DNA of 64,000 bases from NCBI GenBank assembly GCA_965228265.1, contig OZ245804.1, forward strand, positions 2,790,001 to 2,854,000, read 5' to 3'. Of the stretch, positions 1 through 8,912 are shown in pieces. Within the stretch, counting starts at the first letter, position 1; each line of letters starts with the position of its first letter. The translations under genes were made by a program, and so were the position numbers. Source of the DNA: GCA-2732755 sp965228265. GTDB taxonomy: Bacteria; Planctomycetota; Phycisphaerae; Phycisphaerales; UBA1924. The notes beneath the pieces were generated by a model that was not told the origin of the DNA, did not search any database, and worked only from the letters and a program-made list of their open reading frames with translations.

Positions 1-2017
1 CGGATCGGCGATAGAGCATGCTCGCCCCCGATGCGAACTCGGCGCGTGCGCCCTGGCGGTAGGCGTTGTAGGCGGCCCACGCGGGCTCGTGCTCGCCGAG
101 TGCGCCGAACGCCATGAGAGCCGTCAGCGTCGTGACATCGCCCGGGTGGTTGCTCAGGCTGTCGGCGTTGTAGCCGCCCCACTCGGCTTTGGTCGTGCCC
201 GCCGAGAAGACCGTGAACAGCCTCGGCCCGTTCTCGTCGGTCCACGCTGCGTGCGTGACGAGCACGTTTCTGGCGTGCATCATCCAGGCGGGGTCGCTGC
301 GGAAGGGTTCCTGCAGCAGGAGCGAGTACGCCGTGATGAACGCGGGGAGGTAGCCGCCGGGCGTTTCGCCTGTGACGGGTCTTCCGAGCACGAACGTCGC
401 GGTGGGCCAGAGGTTTCGGTTGATCCATCGGCTCCACGCGTTCTGCGAGATGTTGCCGCCGAATGCGCCGGCTTGTTCTGCGAAGACGAGGCCTTCGGTG
501 AAAGCTGGGTTCCACGCGCTGGGGTCGGCCCCGCCTGCGCCGAGCGATTTGAGATAGACCTCGTCGTTATTCGACCGGAAGTAGTCGTCCCAGTTGGTGA
601 CGCCGCAAACGATCGCCTGGGCGGCCTCGCGGATGTCGGCGTCGTTCGGGTAATACGCGCGGGCGCGGATGGCAGCGGCGACGATCTTCATCGTGCTGTA
701 AGTCGCGAACTCGGCGCCCCAGCCCGGCTGCGTGGAGCCGGTGTCGGGGTCGATCCAGTGCGTGTAGAAGCCGTCGGCGGATCGAGCGGGCGCGGGGCCT
801 GGCAGGTGGCCCGCGTATCGCTGGAGGATCTCGCGGATCATGGGCTGGGCCTCGGCGTCGCCCGTGAGTTCGTCGCTTGCGAGCAGCGTGAGGATGACCC
901 AGCACGCGCCGTCGGGGGTGGCCGGGTGAAAGCGTGACGAGCCGAGTGTGACGTCGGCGTCGATCACCCAGCCCGCGGGCTTGCCGTCGGGCGAGATGAG
1001 GCCCTTGGCGAACGTCACCTGCTGCGCGAACTCGTCGGTGAGCCACTGGTCGTAGGTCAGCCGCGTGTCGGCCCCCTCGCGGATCGAGAGCGTCTCGGTC
1101 GGCGCTGCGACGACGAGTTCACCCGTGGCGGTGCGGGCCAGGTCGCTCGCGTCCTGCGTGAGCGTTGCGTAGGTCGAGGGCGTAAAGAACGTAAAGCCCC
1201 GCACGAGCGATGCGCCGGCGAATCGCACCTGCGTGCCCGCGGGTTCGTCCGTGAGCAGGTAGAGCCCGTCGCCCGCGCCGAAGTGCGACGAATACGCGAT
1301 CGCGCGCACGTCGGTCACGGTTGTCACCAGTGCGAGTGTCGGCGGCTGCTGCGTGATGGGTGCGCGGTACAGGCCGAAGTTCCCCGTTGCAAACAGAAAC
1401 CCGCCCGCCTGATCGACGGCCAGCCCGCGGATCACCGAAAGATCCGTGAGCGCGGTGCTCCACGCGACGCTCGAGGTCGATTGGTTGCGCCCGGCGCTCA
1501 GGCCAAAGAGATTCCCGAAAGCGCTCGAGACATACAGCGTGCCCCTGTGGTGCAGGGCGGCCAGGTGCGAGGGCTGGGATTCAGTGTCCGCAAGTTCGAG
1601 GCGGGCAAAGCGCACCAGGGCGTTCTCGTAGCGGTCATACAGCAGCACAACATCGGAGGCCAGCCCGTCGCCCGGCAGGGACGCGTCGGCGATGGCGATG
1701 TAGAGGCGACGCCCCGAGTCGGAGAAGGCCAGGGCGACCGGGCCGTCGTGCGAGCTGTCGAGGTTCATCCACGGCGCCAGGGCCGCGATCTCGGCGCGGG
1801 TGATCGTGCGGAGCGTCTGGTCCGAGGCGTTGCGGATCGTGACGGTGTCGGTGCCCGCGTCGGCGAAGGCGCTGAACCCGCCGAGACGGGCGCTGGCAAC
1901 GCAGTCCGTGCGCGACAATCCCGCGACGCTCGTGACCACGGGCTGGGCCCAAGTGGCGCCGACCGCGCAGAACGAGAGCAGGAGCAGCGTCAGCAGCAAG
2001 GACAATGAGGTGCGCAC
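1..2017 (-). CDS. Secreted glycoamylase-like protein, 3' end beyond window
   Basis: An open frame runs from a GTG at 2017 down to the window edge (about 672 codons, no stop seen), so the C-terminus is missing. The start is preceded by GGAGG at 8-nt spacing and opens a signal peptide (leucine-rich core, cleavage near ATWAQ, residue 25), so the product is exported. The first ~300 residues look like a beta-rich repeat or propeller region with many FxDSGRRLYIA-like strands. From about residue 330 the protein becomes helical, with GFYTHWIDPDTG and EFATYSTMKIVAAAI segments resembling the (alpha/alpha)6 glycoamylase-like fold also found in beta-1,2-glucanase families. The substrate cannot be assigned. 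Nothing nearby shows an operon partner. The family call is inference from motif style. Confidence 0.7.
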   Translation of the reverse strand, partial: MRTSLSLLLTLLLLSFCAVGATWAQPVVTSVAGLSRTDCVASARLGGFSAFADAGTDTVTIRNASDQTLRTITRAEIAALAPWMNLDSSHDGPVALAFSDSGRRLYIAIADASLPGDGLASDVVLLYDRYENALVRFARLELADTESQPSHLAALHHRGTLYVSSAFGNLFGLSAGRNQSTSSVAWSTALTDLSVIRGLAVDQAGGFLFATGNFGLYRAPITQQPPTLALVTTVTDVRAIAYSSHFGAGDGLYLLTDEPAGTQVRFAGASLVRGFTFFTPSTYATLTQDASDLARTATGELVVAAPTETLSIREGADTRLTYDQWLTDEFAQQVTFAKGLISPDGKPAGWVIDADVTLGSSRFHPATPDGACWVILTLLASDELTGDAEAQPMIREILQRYAGHLPGPAPARSADGFYTHWIDPDTGSTQPGWGAEFATYSTMKIVAAAIRARAYYPNDADIREAAQAIVCGVTNWDDYFRSNNDEVYLKSLGAGGADPSAWNPAFTEGLVFAEQAGAFGGNISQNAWSRWINRNLWPTATFVLGRPVTGETPGGYLPAFITAYSLLLQEPFRSDPAWMMHARNVLVTHAAWTDENGPRLFTVFSAGTTKAEWGGYNADSLSNHPGDVTTLTALMAFGALGEHEPAWAAYNAYRQGARAEFASGASMLYRRS

Positions 2018-2180
2018 GAACAGAGCCTCCGGCGACCCATCACCCCCTGCCGATGAGAACGCTTACAGCATCCTACACGCTGAGCCCGCGTGCACAAAGG
2101 AAGTTGCCCGGCTTCGAGATACCGGACCCGGGCATCAGCAGCACATCTGATGGGAACGTGCACTGATGGGGAAATGATTT

Positions 2181-2205
2181 GGTGGGGGCGGCGTCTCGCC
2201 GCCCA
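2181..2205 (+). repeat. REP-like palindrome, copy A
   Basis: A 25-bp element, GGTGGGGGCGGCG then TCTCGCCGCCCA, with a GGGCGGCG/CGCCGCCC dyad. It lies between the 3' end of one minus-strand gene and the start of another. The same sequence recurs in inverted orientation at 2276 and at 10030. Confidence 0.6.
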
Positions 2206-2275
2206 GTGCTTCCCGGAGACAACATGACCGACCCACACAGGTTTGCAGCATGTGCTGAGCGGGTACATGTGTCGA

Positions 2276-2300
2276 TGGGCGGCGGGACGCCGCCCCCACC
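2276..2300 (-). repeat. REP-like palindrome, copy B
   Basis: The reverse complement of copy A (one base different in the loop), about 70 bp away, so the two form a head-to-head pair. The flank TGGAAATGA on this side also echoes AAATGATTT next to copy A. No gene is seen between the two copies. Confidence 0.6.
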
Positions 2301-2314
2301 TGGAAATGACCATC

Positions 2315-3592
2315 TCACTCGGCGACGCGGATCGAGCGCACCTGCCGCCGTGCGAAGCGCATCTCCTGTTCGATGGGGCCGACCACGACGGTGAAGAGGA
2401 TCGGGTCCGCATCGGGTTTGGACGTGAGCCTGCCGCGGAGGGTTCGGCCGTCGGCCATGTCGATGACGTGCGTGATCTCGGGCGTGGGTGTGTCTTCGGT
2501 CGGCTCGCGGTCCTGGCGGTCCAGCAGGTCGGATTGGCGGGCCATGTACTCGTCGTGCGGGATCACGCGGATCGAGACGGGTGTGCTGCGCCAGGTGACC
2601 CTGTGCTCCCACGGGCCGAAGGTGCGTGTGCGTTTGACAAAGCCGAGCAGGTCGGTGGGCTCGGTGTGGTGCGTGACGCTGCGCGTGCGGTCGGTGCTGA
2701 AGGTGTGGTTGCGGAGCGTGGCCCGTCCCTGCTCGACGGCGCAGGCCAGCTCGGCGGCCGAGGCGCGGATGTCCTCTTCATACAGAGGCACGTACAACGG
2801 CAGGGGCGAGCGGTCCCAGTATTCGCGCCGGCTCTCGGCGGTCTTGCTCAGGGGCCAGAGCACGCACGACTGCTCGAGCATCCCGCCGGCAAAGCGTGCG
2901 CCGGTGCGGTGCACCGCGATCCGTTGCGAGACGCGGGCGCGGTCCTTCTCGACATAGCCGATGAGCCAGTGGTCGGTCTGCTGGATCACACGGAACGCGA
3001 GTGTCTCGATCGAGTCTTCTTTCGAGCCCAGCAGCACAAAGGCCGCGGTGGTTTCGGGCTGCGGGCGGATGGGCAGCTCGTACAGCGGCGGGAGCGACGC
3101 GAAGTCGAAGACGGTGTCGCCCTCCTGCGCGTGCGCTTTGTCGTTCGGGTTGTAGCTGACGCCGCCGTTGGCGTAGCGCACGGTGATGGGTCCGCGCGGC
3201 GCGAGGCTGTCGTATTCGCGTTCGTATCGGTCGCGTGCGCCGGGGCTGACGGTACGGATGCGGTCTTCGAGTTCGCGCAGGGCCAGGGCGCGGTAAGCGT
3301 CGATCACGTCGCCGTTGGGCATGACGAGGTACTGGCTCGCGTTCTTCTCGAGCCAGCCCACCTGCGAGCGCGAGACGCGTTCGAGGATGTCCGGGCAGTC
3401 GACGGGGGGCTTGCCGATCCGGGGCTGGGCCGCGAGGATCTCGCCCTCGCGGTCGAGCTCTTCAACCTGCGAGCTCGGGAGCGAGTCGCGTTCGTACTGA
3501 GCCAGGGCCGAGGGGGCGAGCGCGACCGACACCGCCAGCGCAGCAGCGGCAGCACGGAAAGGCGACTTCAGTTTTTTCAGATTCGGAGCCAT
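2315..3592 (-). CDS. Secreted protein of unknown function
   Basis: 425 aa. The N-terminus (MAPNLKKLKSPFRAAAAAL, then a hydrophobic stretch ending ALAQ at about residue 32) is a clear Sec signal peptide, so the mature protein is periplasmic or extracellular. The body is rich in charged residues and aromatic turns, with Tyr/Trp-containing segments around residues 150-330. The C-terminus contains DMADGRTLRGRL and IEQEMRFARRQVRSI, resembling the short strand-rich tail of several planctomycete secreted proteins. No catalytic motif is recognised. It reads away from the cytochrome gene at 3928, leaving a 335-bp divergent spacer. Real-gene status rests on the signal peptide, length and codon bias. 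Confidence 0.75.
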   Translation of the reverse strand: MAPNLKKLKSPFRAAAAALAVSVALAPSALAQYERDSLPSSQVEELDREGEILAAQPRIGKPPVDCPDILERVSRSQVGWLEKNASQYLVMPNGDVIDAYRALALRELEDRIRTVSPGARDRYEREYDSLAPRGPITVRYANGGVSYNPNDKAHAQEGDTVFDFASLPPLYELPIRPQPETTAAFVLLGSKEDSIETLAFRVIQQTDHWLIGYVEKDRARVSQRIAVHRTGARFAGGMLEQSCVLWPLSKTAESRREYWDRSPLPLYVPLYEEDIRASAAELACAVEQGRATLRNHTFSTDRTRSVTHHTEPTDLLGFVKRTRTFGPWEHRVTWRSTPVSIRVIPHDEYMARQSDLLDRQDREPTEDTPTPEITHVIDMADGRTLRGRLTSKPDADPILFTVVVGPIEQEMRFARRQVRSIRVAE

Positions 3593-3927
3593 ACGGATAC
3601 CTCCTGCACAACCTTAGACAGCGCAGGCCGGTCCGCGGTTCGGGGAGGCCTCCTGACACATGAAGGGACAATCGGCCCTGTCTTTCTGGTCGGAGACCGG
3701 GCGGGCCGGGGGTTTGGGGGCCGAGCCCGTCCACGGGGCACAAGGGCCAAGGGGCACACGGGGTCATTTGCCGGGCACCGGGGCGGTGCGTAGCCGGCGA
3801 CACATCCGTTCTCGGCACGCAACGGGTCTGCTTCCAGGGGGTATGGACCGGGACAGGACGGCTTGTGTTTCAGCGGACTCGGCGAAAGTCTCGTCGGCGT
3901 TGAAGGTGCCGAGCCCATCAGGCAGAT
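3593..3927. other. Divergent intergenic spacer
   Basis: 335 bp between the divergently transcribed genes at 3592 and 3928, so promoters for both should lie here. I see no convincing -35/-10 pair, RNA structure or additional ORF. The middle (3680-3800) is G-rich and irregular. Confidence 0.4.
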
Positions 3928-4875
3928 ATGTGCATCATGCTTCACACACTCGCCGAGACGGACTGGATCATCTTCATCGGACGCCTGCACCCGATTTTTG
4001 TGCACCTGCCCATCGGGATGATCGCGGCGGTGGTCATCGTTGAGGCGATGACGCTCGTCACGAAGCCGAAGAAAGTGAGCACCACTCGGAAGGTGCTTCT
4101 CTGGGCGACCGCGGCCTCGGCGACCGCCTCCGTCGTCGCGGGGTGGTTCCTGGCGGACGAGGGCGGGTATCCGGAGGATCTGCTTTTCTGGCACCGGTGG
4201 CTCGGGATCGCGTTCGCATCGGTGCTGCTCCTGGGCGCGCTGATCGCGCTGACGCCGAGGTGGAGCTCTGTGGTGGTGCGATCGTTCGTGCTCTTGTTCG
4301 CCTTGGTGCTGATGACGGTCGCGGGGCACATGGGCGGGACGATGACGCACGGCGAGACGTACCTGACACGGTACGCACCGCCGTTGATTGCGAACCTGCT
4401 CGGACCGGCCGGAGAGGCAGAAGAATCCCTGCCGCTGGATATGGTCGAGCAGGTCGGCGATGCGCAGATCGTGATGGCGATGCTCGAGGCGCGGTGCGTG
4501 GAGTGTCACGGCGCGAGCAAGCAGAAGGGTCGTCTGCGTCTGGACACGCCCGAGGGGATCGGGACGGTGGTGACCGCGGGCGATCCGTCGGCGAGCGAGC
4601 TGTTCCGGAGGATCTCGTTGCCGGCCGATGACTTCGACATCATGCCGCCGGAGGGCGGGGCGATCGCCGACGACGAGGTGCTGGCGGTGATGCGCTGGAT
4701 CCGTGACGGCGCGGAGATGACCCCCACTCCCACCCCGGCCCCAACCTTGGCCCCGACGCCGGAGGCCGAAGTGCCCACCGAGACGGCAACGGGCGAGGGC
4801 GTGCCCGGCGATGCGGATGATTCGGTCCCAGCGCCGGACGTGAACGAGGCAGAAACCGACGAGGACGCCCCGTAA
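3928..4875 (+). CDS. DUF2231-type membrane protein with C-terminal cytochrome c domain
   Basis: 315 aa. Four hydrophobic helices occupy roughly residues 12-135; the first contains LHPIFVHLPIGM, the signature of DUF2231-type membrane domains. Next comes a cytochrome c-like domain with one haem site, CVECHG (about residue 190), and a plausible Met ligand in DFDIMPPEGG, the arrangement of planctomycete PSC1-type cytochromes. The last ~50 residues are Pro/Thr/Glu-rich and probably disordered. The product is likely an inner-membrane, periplasm-facing electron carrier; partners are unknown. An internal ATG nine bases downstream (3937) is a possible alternative start. It is monocistronic as far as can be seen. 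Confidence 0.85.
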   Translation: MCIMLHTLAETDWIIFIGRLHPIFVHLPIGMIAAVVIVEAMTLVTKPKKVSTTRKVLLWATAASATASVVAGWFLADEGGYPEDLLFWHRWLGIAFASVLLLGALIALTPRWSSVVVRSFVLLFALVLMTVAGHMGGTMTHGETYLTRYAPPLIANLLGPAGEAEESLPLDMVEQVGDAQIVMAMLEARCVECHGASKQKGRLRLDTPEGIGTVVTAGDPSASELFRRISLPADDFDIMPPEGGAIADDEVLAVMRWIRDGAEMTPTPTPAPTLAPTPEAEVPTETATGEGVPGDADDSVPAPDVNEAETDEDAP

Positions 4876-5192
4876 GCGGATGGCCGAGACGGGCAGCCGC
4901 GACGAGGGGCGGTGAAGCAGCACCACTCGGCATTTCAAGCGTCTGAGCGTTTGGATCTTGCGCAGAGGCGAAGTAGTCCGGATATCTCACCCACCCCGGC
5001 CCCTGACGACCTGTTCATTTCTACAGCGTCCACCCGTCTGGGGTACCAAGCAAACCTCAGAATGGGGTTGTCCGTGCACTCAATGAGGCGGTTTGGGGGA
5101 TCCGGTTTCTCGTGTTCAAGCCCCGTACCTCGGCTGACGACCGATAGTTGCGAGCCGACACGCCATCGGCTTGAACGGGGTGCCGACCACGC
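4876..5192. other. Intergenic region, nothing recognised
   Basis: 317 bp between the cytochrome gene and the hybrid kinase, both on the plus strand. It has mixed composition and no ORF with a ribosome binding site. Segments near 5115 and 5170 (TTCAAGCCCCGTACC and GGCTTGAACGGGGTGCC) are partly complementary and could pair in a leader RNA, but they match no riboswitch class I know. Confidence 0.3.
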
Positions 5193-8100
5193 ATGACGCG
5201 CACGGACACACAGCCTTTTCACGCCAACCCCGCGACGCGGGCGGTGCTGCTCTGCGCGGTGTTCGCCTTCTTTGGTCTGGGTGTGGTCGCGGCGACGCTT
5301 CGGCTGCTCGCCTCGCCGGCGCTCGGTGCTGCACCGAACCCGCTTGCGATCGAGAGCGACGTCCTGACGTTCCTGAGTGTCGCGCCCTTCGCGGCGGCGG
5401 GGTTGTTCGCGGCGATGTGGTGGGACGCACAGCGGGATGCCCCGACCCGCAAAGCGGCTGCGGCGACAGGCAGCCCATATGACGACATCTTCCTGAGCGA
5501 TGCCTGCAAAGCGCTGACGAACGAGCTCGAGACGGCCTGTCTCAAGGTGCTCGACGAGAACTGCAGCGTGCTCGCCATGAACCAGGCGTGCGTGGATTTC
5601 ATGGAGGCCGAGTCCGCCGACCAGTTCATCGGGATCAACGCCACGGAGTATCTGACCCCGAGCGACAAGGCCCGGTACATCGAATCCATCAAGAAGGCCG
5701 TCGACGGCGAGATCTCGGAGGTCGAGTTCGAGCTGACGAGTATGCACGGCACCAGGCGGTGGCTGCTGCAGAGAGCCAAACGGATCGAGATCCCCGGGAC
5801 CGACCCCTCGGTGCGCAAGGTGCTCTGCCTGACCCGCGAGGTGACCCAGAGCAAGCTCACCAAGGATCGCCTCGACATGGCGATCGATATCACGCGACAG
5901 GGCCTCTGGGACGAGTGGATCCAGACGGGCGAGATCTACTACAACGAGAACTGGTACACGATGCTCGGTTACGAGCCGGGCGAGCTCAAGCAGACGTCGG
6001 CGACCTGGCACGACCTTGTCCACCCCGATGATCTCGACGCGGCGCAGGGCGAGTTCAAGAAGCACATCCGGGGCGAGACGGAGACCTACCGCGCGGAGTA
6101 CCGCATGAAGGCCAAGGGCGGCTCCTGGCGGTGGATCCAGGACGTGGGCCGGGTCATCGAGCGCACCGAGAACGGTGTGGCGCTCCGCGCGATCGGCGTG
6201 CATATCGACATCGACCAGTCCAAACGGCTCGAGCACGCGCTCAGCTCGATCGTCTCGTTCCGCCAGATCGATTCGAGCGAGTCGATGCTCCAGCACATGT
6301 GCCGGGTGCTCACCGAGGCGCTCGACGTCGACATCGCATGCATCGCCAAGCTCGATGATCACGGCGTGCCCAGCGCCCGCGTGATCGCCGGCTGGTCACC
6401 CGAGGGCCCCACGAGCGAGTTCGAGTACGATCTCCACGGCACGCCCTGCGAGGTCACCCACCGGAGCGATTACTGCCACATTGAGAACGAGGTACAGTCC
6501 TCGTTCCCGTCGGATCTGTTCCTGACCGAGGTCGGGGCCGCCAGCTACACGGGGCTTGTGCTGCGCGACAGCTCGAACGAACCGATCGGTCTGCTCGTGC
6601 TGCTGGACACGAAGTGTCGGCGTGACACGCCCGAATCGCAATCGATGCTCAGACTGATCGGCGCGCGAGCGGCTGCGGAGCTCGAGCGGCACCAGATCGA
6701 GGTCGAGCTGCACCGCACACGCGAGCGCCTGCTCTCTTACGCGGACCGGCTCGAGACCGCCACCACCGGCGCCGGCCTGGGCGTCTTCGAGTTCCGTTTC
6801 GAGACGGGCGAGATGATCTGGGACGACACGATGCACGATCTCTACGGCACCGGGGAGGTCGAGATCGTGCCGAGCGTCGAGCTGTGGGAGTCGCGGCTGC
6901 ACCCGGACGATCTTGCGCGCATGCTGAGCGTGCGCAGGCAGATCGAGGGCGGGCTCGACCACGTCGAGACCAGCTTCCGCGTCCTGCCCGGCGGGGACAC
7001 GATCAGGTACCTCAGCGTGGCCGCCACGGTTTCACGCCACCCCGACGGCACACCGATCTCGCTGACCGGTGTGAACTGGGATATCTCGGACCTGGTCCAC
7101 GCGAATCACAGCCTGCTCCGCGCCAAGGAGATCGCCGAGAGCGCCAGCAGCGCCAAGAGCGAGTTCCTGGCGAACATGAGCCACGAGATCCGGACGCCTC
7201 TGACGGCGATCATCGGGTACACGGATCTGCTGGTGCACGACGATCAGTACGTGCGTGATCCGGCGCTGCTCAGCAGTTCGCTGAAAGCCGTCCACAACAA
7301 CGCCGAGCACCTGCTGGTCATTCTCAATGACATTCTCGATCTGACCAAGATCGACGCGGGGATGATGCAGATCGAATCGGTCGAGCTGTGCCCGGCGGAG
7401 CTGATCCGCGAGGCGGCGGCGATGCTCTCGGCCCGCGCGGTCGCCAAGGGGATCGGGCTCGAGGTGAACTTCCTGACCGAGCTGCCGACCGCGGTGATCT
7501 CCGACCCGACGCGGATCCGGCAGATACTGCTGAACCTGATCGGCAACGCGGTGAAGTTCACAGACGAGGGACACGTCGCGGTGGATGTGTCGTACCAGTC
7601 GCTCCCGGACGGCTCGGGTCGGCTCGTGATCGCGGTGCGCGACACGGGCATCGGGATCGCCGCCGACGACGTCGAACTCCTGAAGAACTTCGACCCGTTC
7701 ACACAGGCCGACGGCTCGACCACGCGCCGGTTCGGCGGGACCGGGCTCGGGCTCAGGCTGACCAATTCGTTCGCCAAGCGGCTCGGGGGCAACCTGTCCA
7801 TCGAATCCGAGCTCGGTGTCGGGAGCACCTTCACGGTCGCCATCGAGGTCCTGGCCAACCCCGACGGCGTGATGCAGCACCCCGCGCCGGTCGAATCGTG
7901 CGAGTATGAGAAGACCGCGCAGCGCGAGACGATCAAACAAGACGGGCTGAGCGGCGTGCGCATCCTGCTCGTCGAGGACGGGCCGGACAATCAGAAACTG
8001 CTCTCGTACATGCTGGGCAAGGCGGGCGCCAACGTGAGCATCGCCAGCAACGGACGCGAGGCCGTCGAGATCGTCGAGCAGCTCGGAGAAGCCGAGAAGA

Positions 8101-8354
8101 ACAGCTACGACCTGGTCCTGATGGACATGCAGATGCCGGAGATCGACGGCTACTCCGCCACGGCGATGCTGCGCGACCTCGGGTTCTATGGCCCCATCAT
8201 CGCCTTGACGGCTCACGCGATGGAGGGCGACCGCCAGCGCTGCCTGAACGCGGGCTGCCAGGACTACCTGACCAAGCCGGTGCCCTCGCGCGTGCTGGTA
8301 GAAGCGTGCCAGAAATGGATCGGGTGGGAGTGGACCCGTCAGGCCGCGGCCTGA
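5193..8354 (+). CDS. Membrane hybrid sensor histidine kinase (PAS-PAS-GAF-PAS-HisKA-HATPase-REC)
   Basis: 1053 aa. Two hydrophobic helices (about residues 14-36 and 52-73) anchor it with almost no periplasmic loop, so sensing is probably cytoplasmic. Domains in order: PAS (~105-220), PAS of the PAS_3/PAC type (~230-350, with YNENWYTMLGYEPGEL), GAF (~350-500), PAS (~510-640), HisKA with phospho-accepting His664 in MSHEIRTPL, HATPase (NLIGNAVKF, DTGIGI, GGTGLGL), and a receiver with Asp978 in LVLMDMQMPEIDG and Lys in YLTKP. All catalytic motifs are intact. It performs an internal His-to-Asp relay; output requires a phosphotransfer partner not seen nearby. The signal is unknown. Confidence 0.93.
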   Translation: MTRTDTQPFHANPATRAVLLCAVFAFFGLGVVAATLRLLASPALGAAPNPLAIESDVLTFLSVAPFAAAGLFAAMWWDAQRDAPTRKAAAATGSPYDDIFLSDACKALTNELETACLKVLDENCSVLAMNQACVDFMEAESADQFIGINATEYLTPSDKARYIESIKKAVDGEISEVEFELTSMHGTRRWLLQRAKRIEIPGTDPSVRKVLCLTREVTQSKLTKDRLDMAIDITRQGLWDEWIQTGEIYYNENWYTMLGYEPGELKQTSATWHDLVHPDDLDAAQGEFKKHIRGETETYRAEYRMKAKGGSWRWIQDVGRVIERTENGVALRAIGVHIDIDQSKRLEHALSSIVSFRQIDSSESMLQHMCRVLTEALDVDIACIAKLDDHGVPSARVIAGWSPEGPTSEFEYDLHGTPCEVTHRSDYCHIENEVQSSFPSDLFLTEVGAASYTGLVLRDSSNEPIGLLVLLDTKCRRDTPESQSMLRLIGARAAAELERHQIEVELHRTRERLLSYADRLETATTGAGLGVFEFRFETGEMIWDDTMHDLYGTGEVEIVPSVELWESRLHPDDLARMLSVRRQIEGGLDHVETSFRVLPGGDTIRYLSVAATVSRHPDGTPISLTGVNWDISDLVHANHSLLRAKEIAESASSAKSEFLANMSHEIRTPLTAIIGYTDLLVHDDQYVRDPALLSSSLKAVHNNAEHLLVILNDILDLTKIDAGMMQIESVELCPAELIREAAAMLSARAVAKGIGLEVNFLTELPTAVISDPTRIRQILLNLIGNAVKFTDEGHVAVDVSYQSLPDGSGRLVIAVRDTGIGIAADDVELLKNFDPFTQADGSTTRRFGGTGLGLRLTNSFAKRLGGNLSIESELGVGSTFTVAIEVLANPDGVMQHPAPVESCEYEKTAQRETIKQDGLSGVRILLVEDGPDNQKLLSYMLGKAGANVSIASNGREAVEIVEQLGEAEKNSYDLVLMDMQMPEIDGYSATAMLRDLGFYGPIIALTAHAMEGDRQRCLNAGCQDYLTKPVPSRVLVEACQKWIGWEWTRQAAA

Positions 8355-8387
8355 GACGGGAGTCTTCCCCCGCGACTACCCTCAGCC

Positions 8388-8912
8388 ATGAGCCAAGCCC
8401 CCCAAGAGAAACCCATGGTCGGCATTGTGATGGGCTCGACCTCGGACTGGCCCACGATGAAGCCGGCGTCCGACGCGCTGGCCGAGCTGGGCGTCGCGCA
8501 CGAGTCGCAGGTCGTCTCGGCGCACCGCACGCCCGATCGGCTGGTGGAGTACGCCAAGTCCGCCGCGGACCGTGGGATACGGATCATCATCGCCGGCGCT
8601 GGCGGGGCGGCCCACTTGCCGGGCATGGTCGCCTCGATGACGCACCTGCCTGTCCTGGGCGTGCCCGTGCAGTCGAAGGCGTTCAGCGGGCTGGACTCCT
8701 TGCTCTCGATCGTGCAGATGCCCGGGGGCGTGCCCGTGGGGACACTGGCGATCGGTGAGGCCGGCGCCAAGAACGCGGGGCTGCTTGCCGCTCAGATGCT
8801 CGCCACGACGGATGATGCGCTCGCCGAACGCGTGAAGGCATTCCGCCAGAAGCAGACCGACAGCGTGCCGACCGACCCCGCCTCGGGCAATCAGCCCGGG
8901 AGCACGAAGTGA
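8388..8912 (+). CDS. purE: N5-carboxyaminoimidazole ribonucleotide mutase PurE
   Basis: 174 aa, the usual size for class I PurE. It converts N5-CAIR to CAIR in de novo purine synthesis. Recognised by GIVMGSTSDWPTM near the N-terminus, the catalytic-loop SAHRTP, IIAGAGGAAHLPGM, and the GVPVQSKAFSGLDSLLSIVQMP block. The C-terminal ~20 residues (ending SGNQPGSTK) are a non-conserved tail. The stop codon overlaps the GTG start of purK (GTGA), so the two are translationally coupled, matching consecutive enzyme action. Confidence 0.97.
   Translation: MSQAPQEKPMVGIVMGSTSDWPTMKPASDALAELGVAHESQVVSAHRTPDRLVEYAKSAADRGIRIIIAGAGGAAHLPGMVASMTHLPVLGVPVQSKAFSGLDSLLSIVQMPGGVPVGTLAIGEAGAKNAGLLAAQMLATTDDALAERVKAFRQKQTDSVPTDPASGNQPGSTK

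Noticed and set aside
5100..5192. Possible riboswitch in the leader of the hybrid kinase gene
   Set aside because: Only partial complementarity between two GC-rich segments; no conserved core of any class I can recognise.
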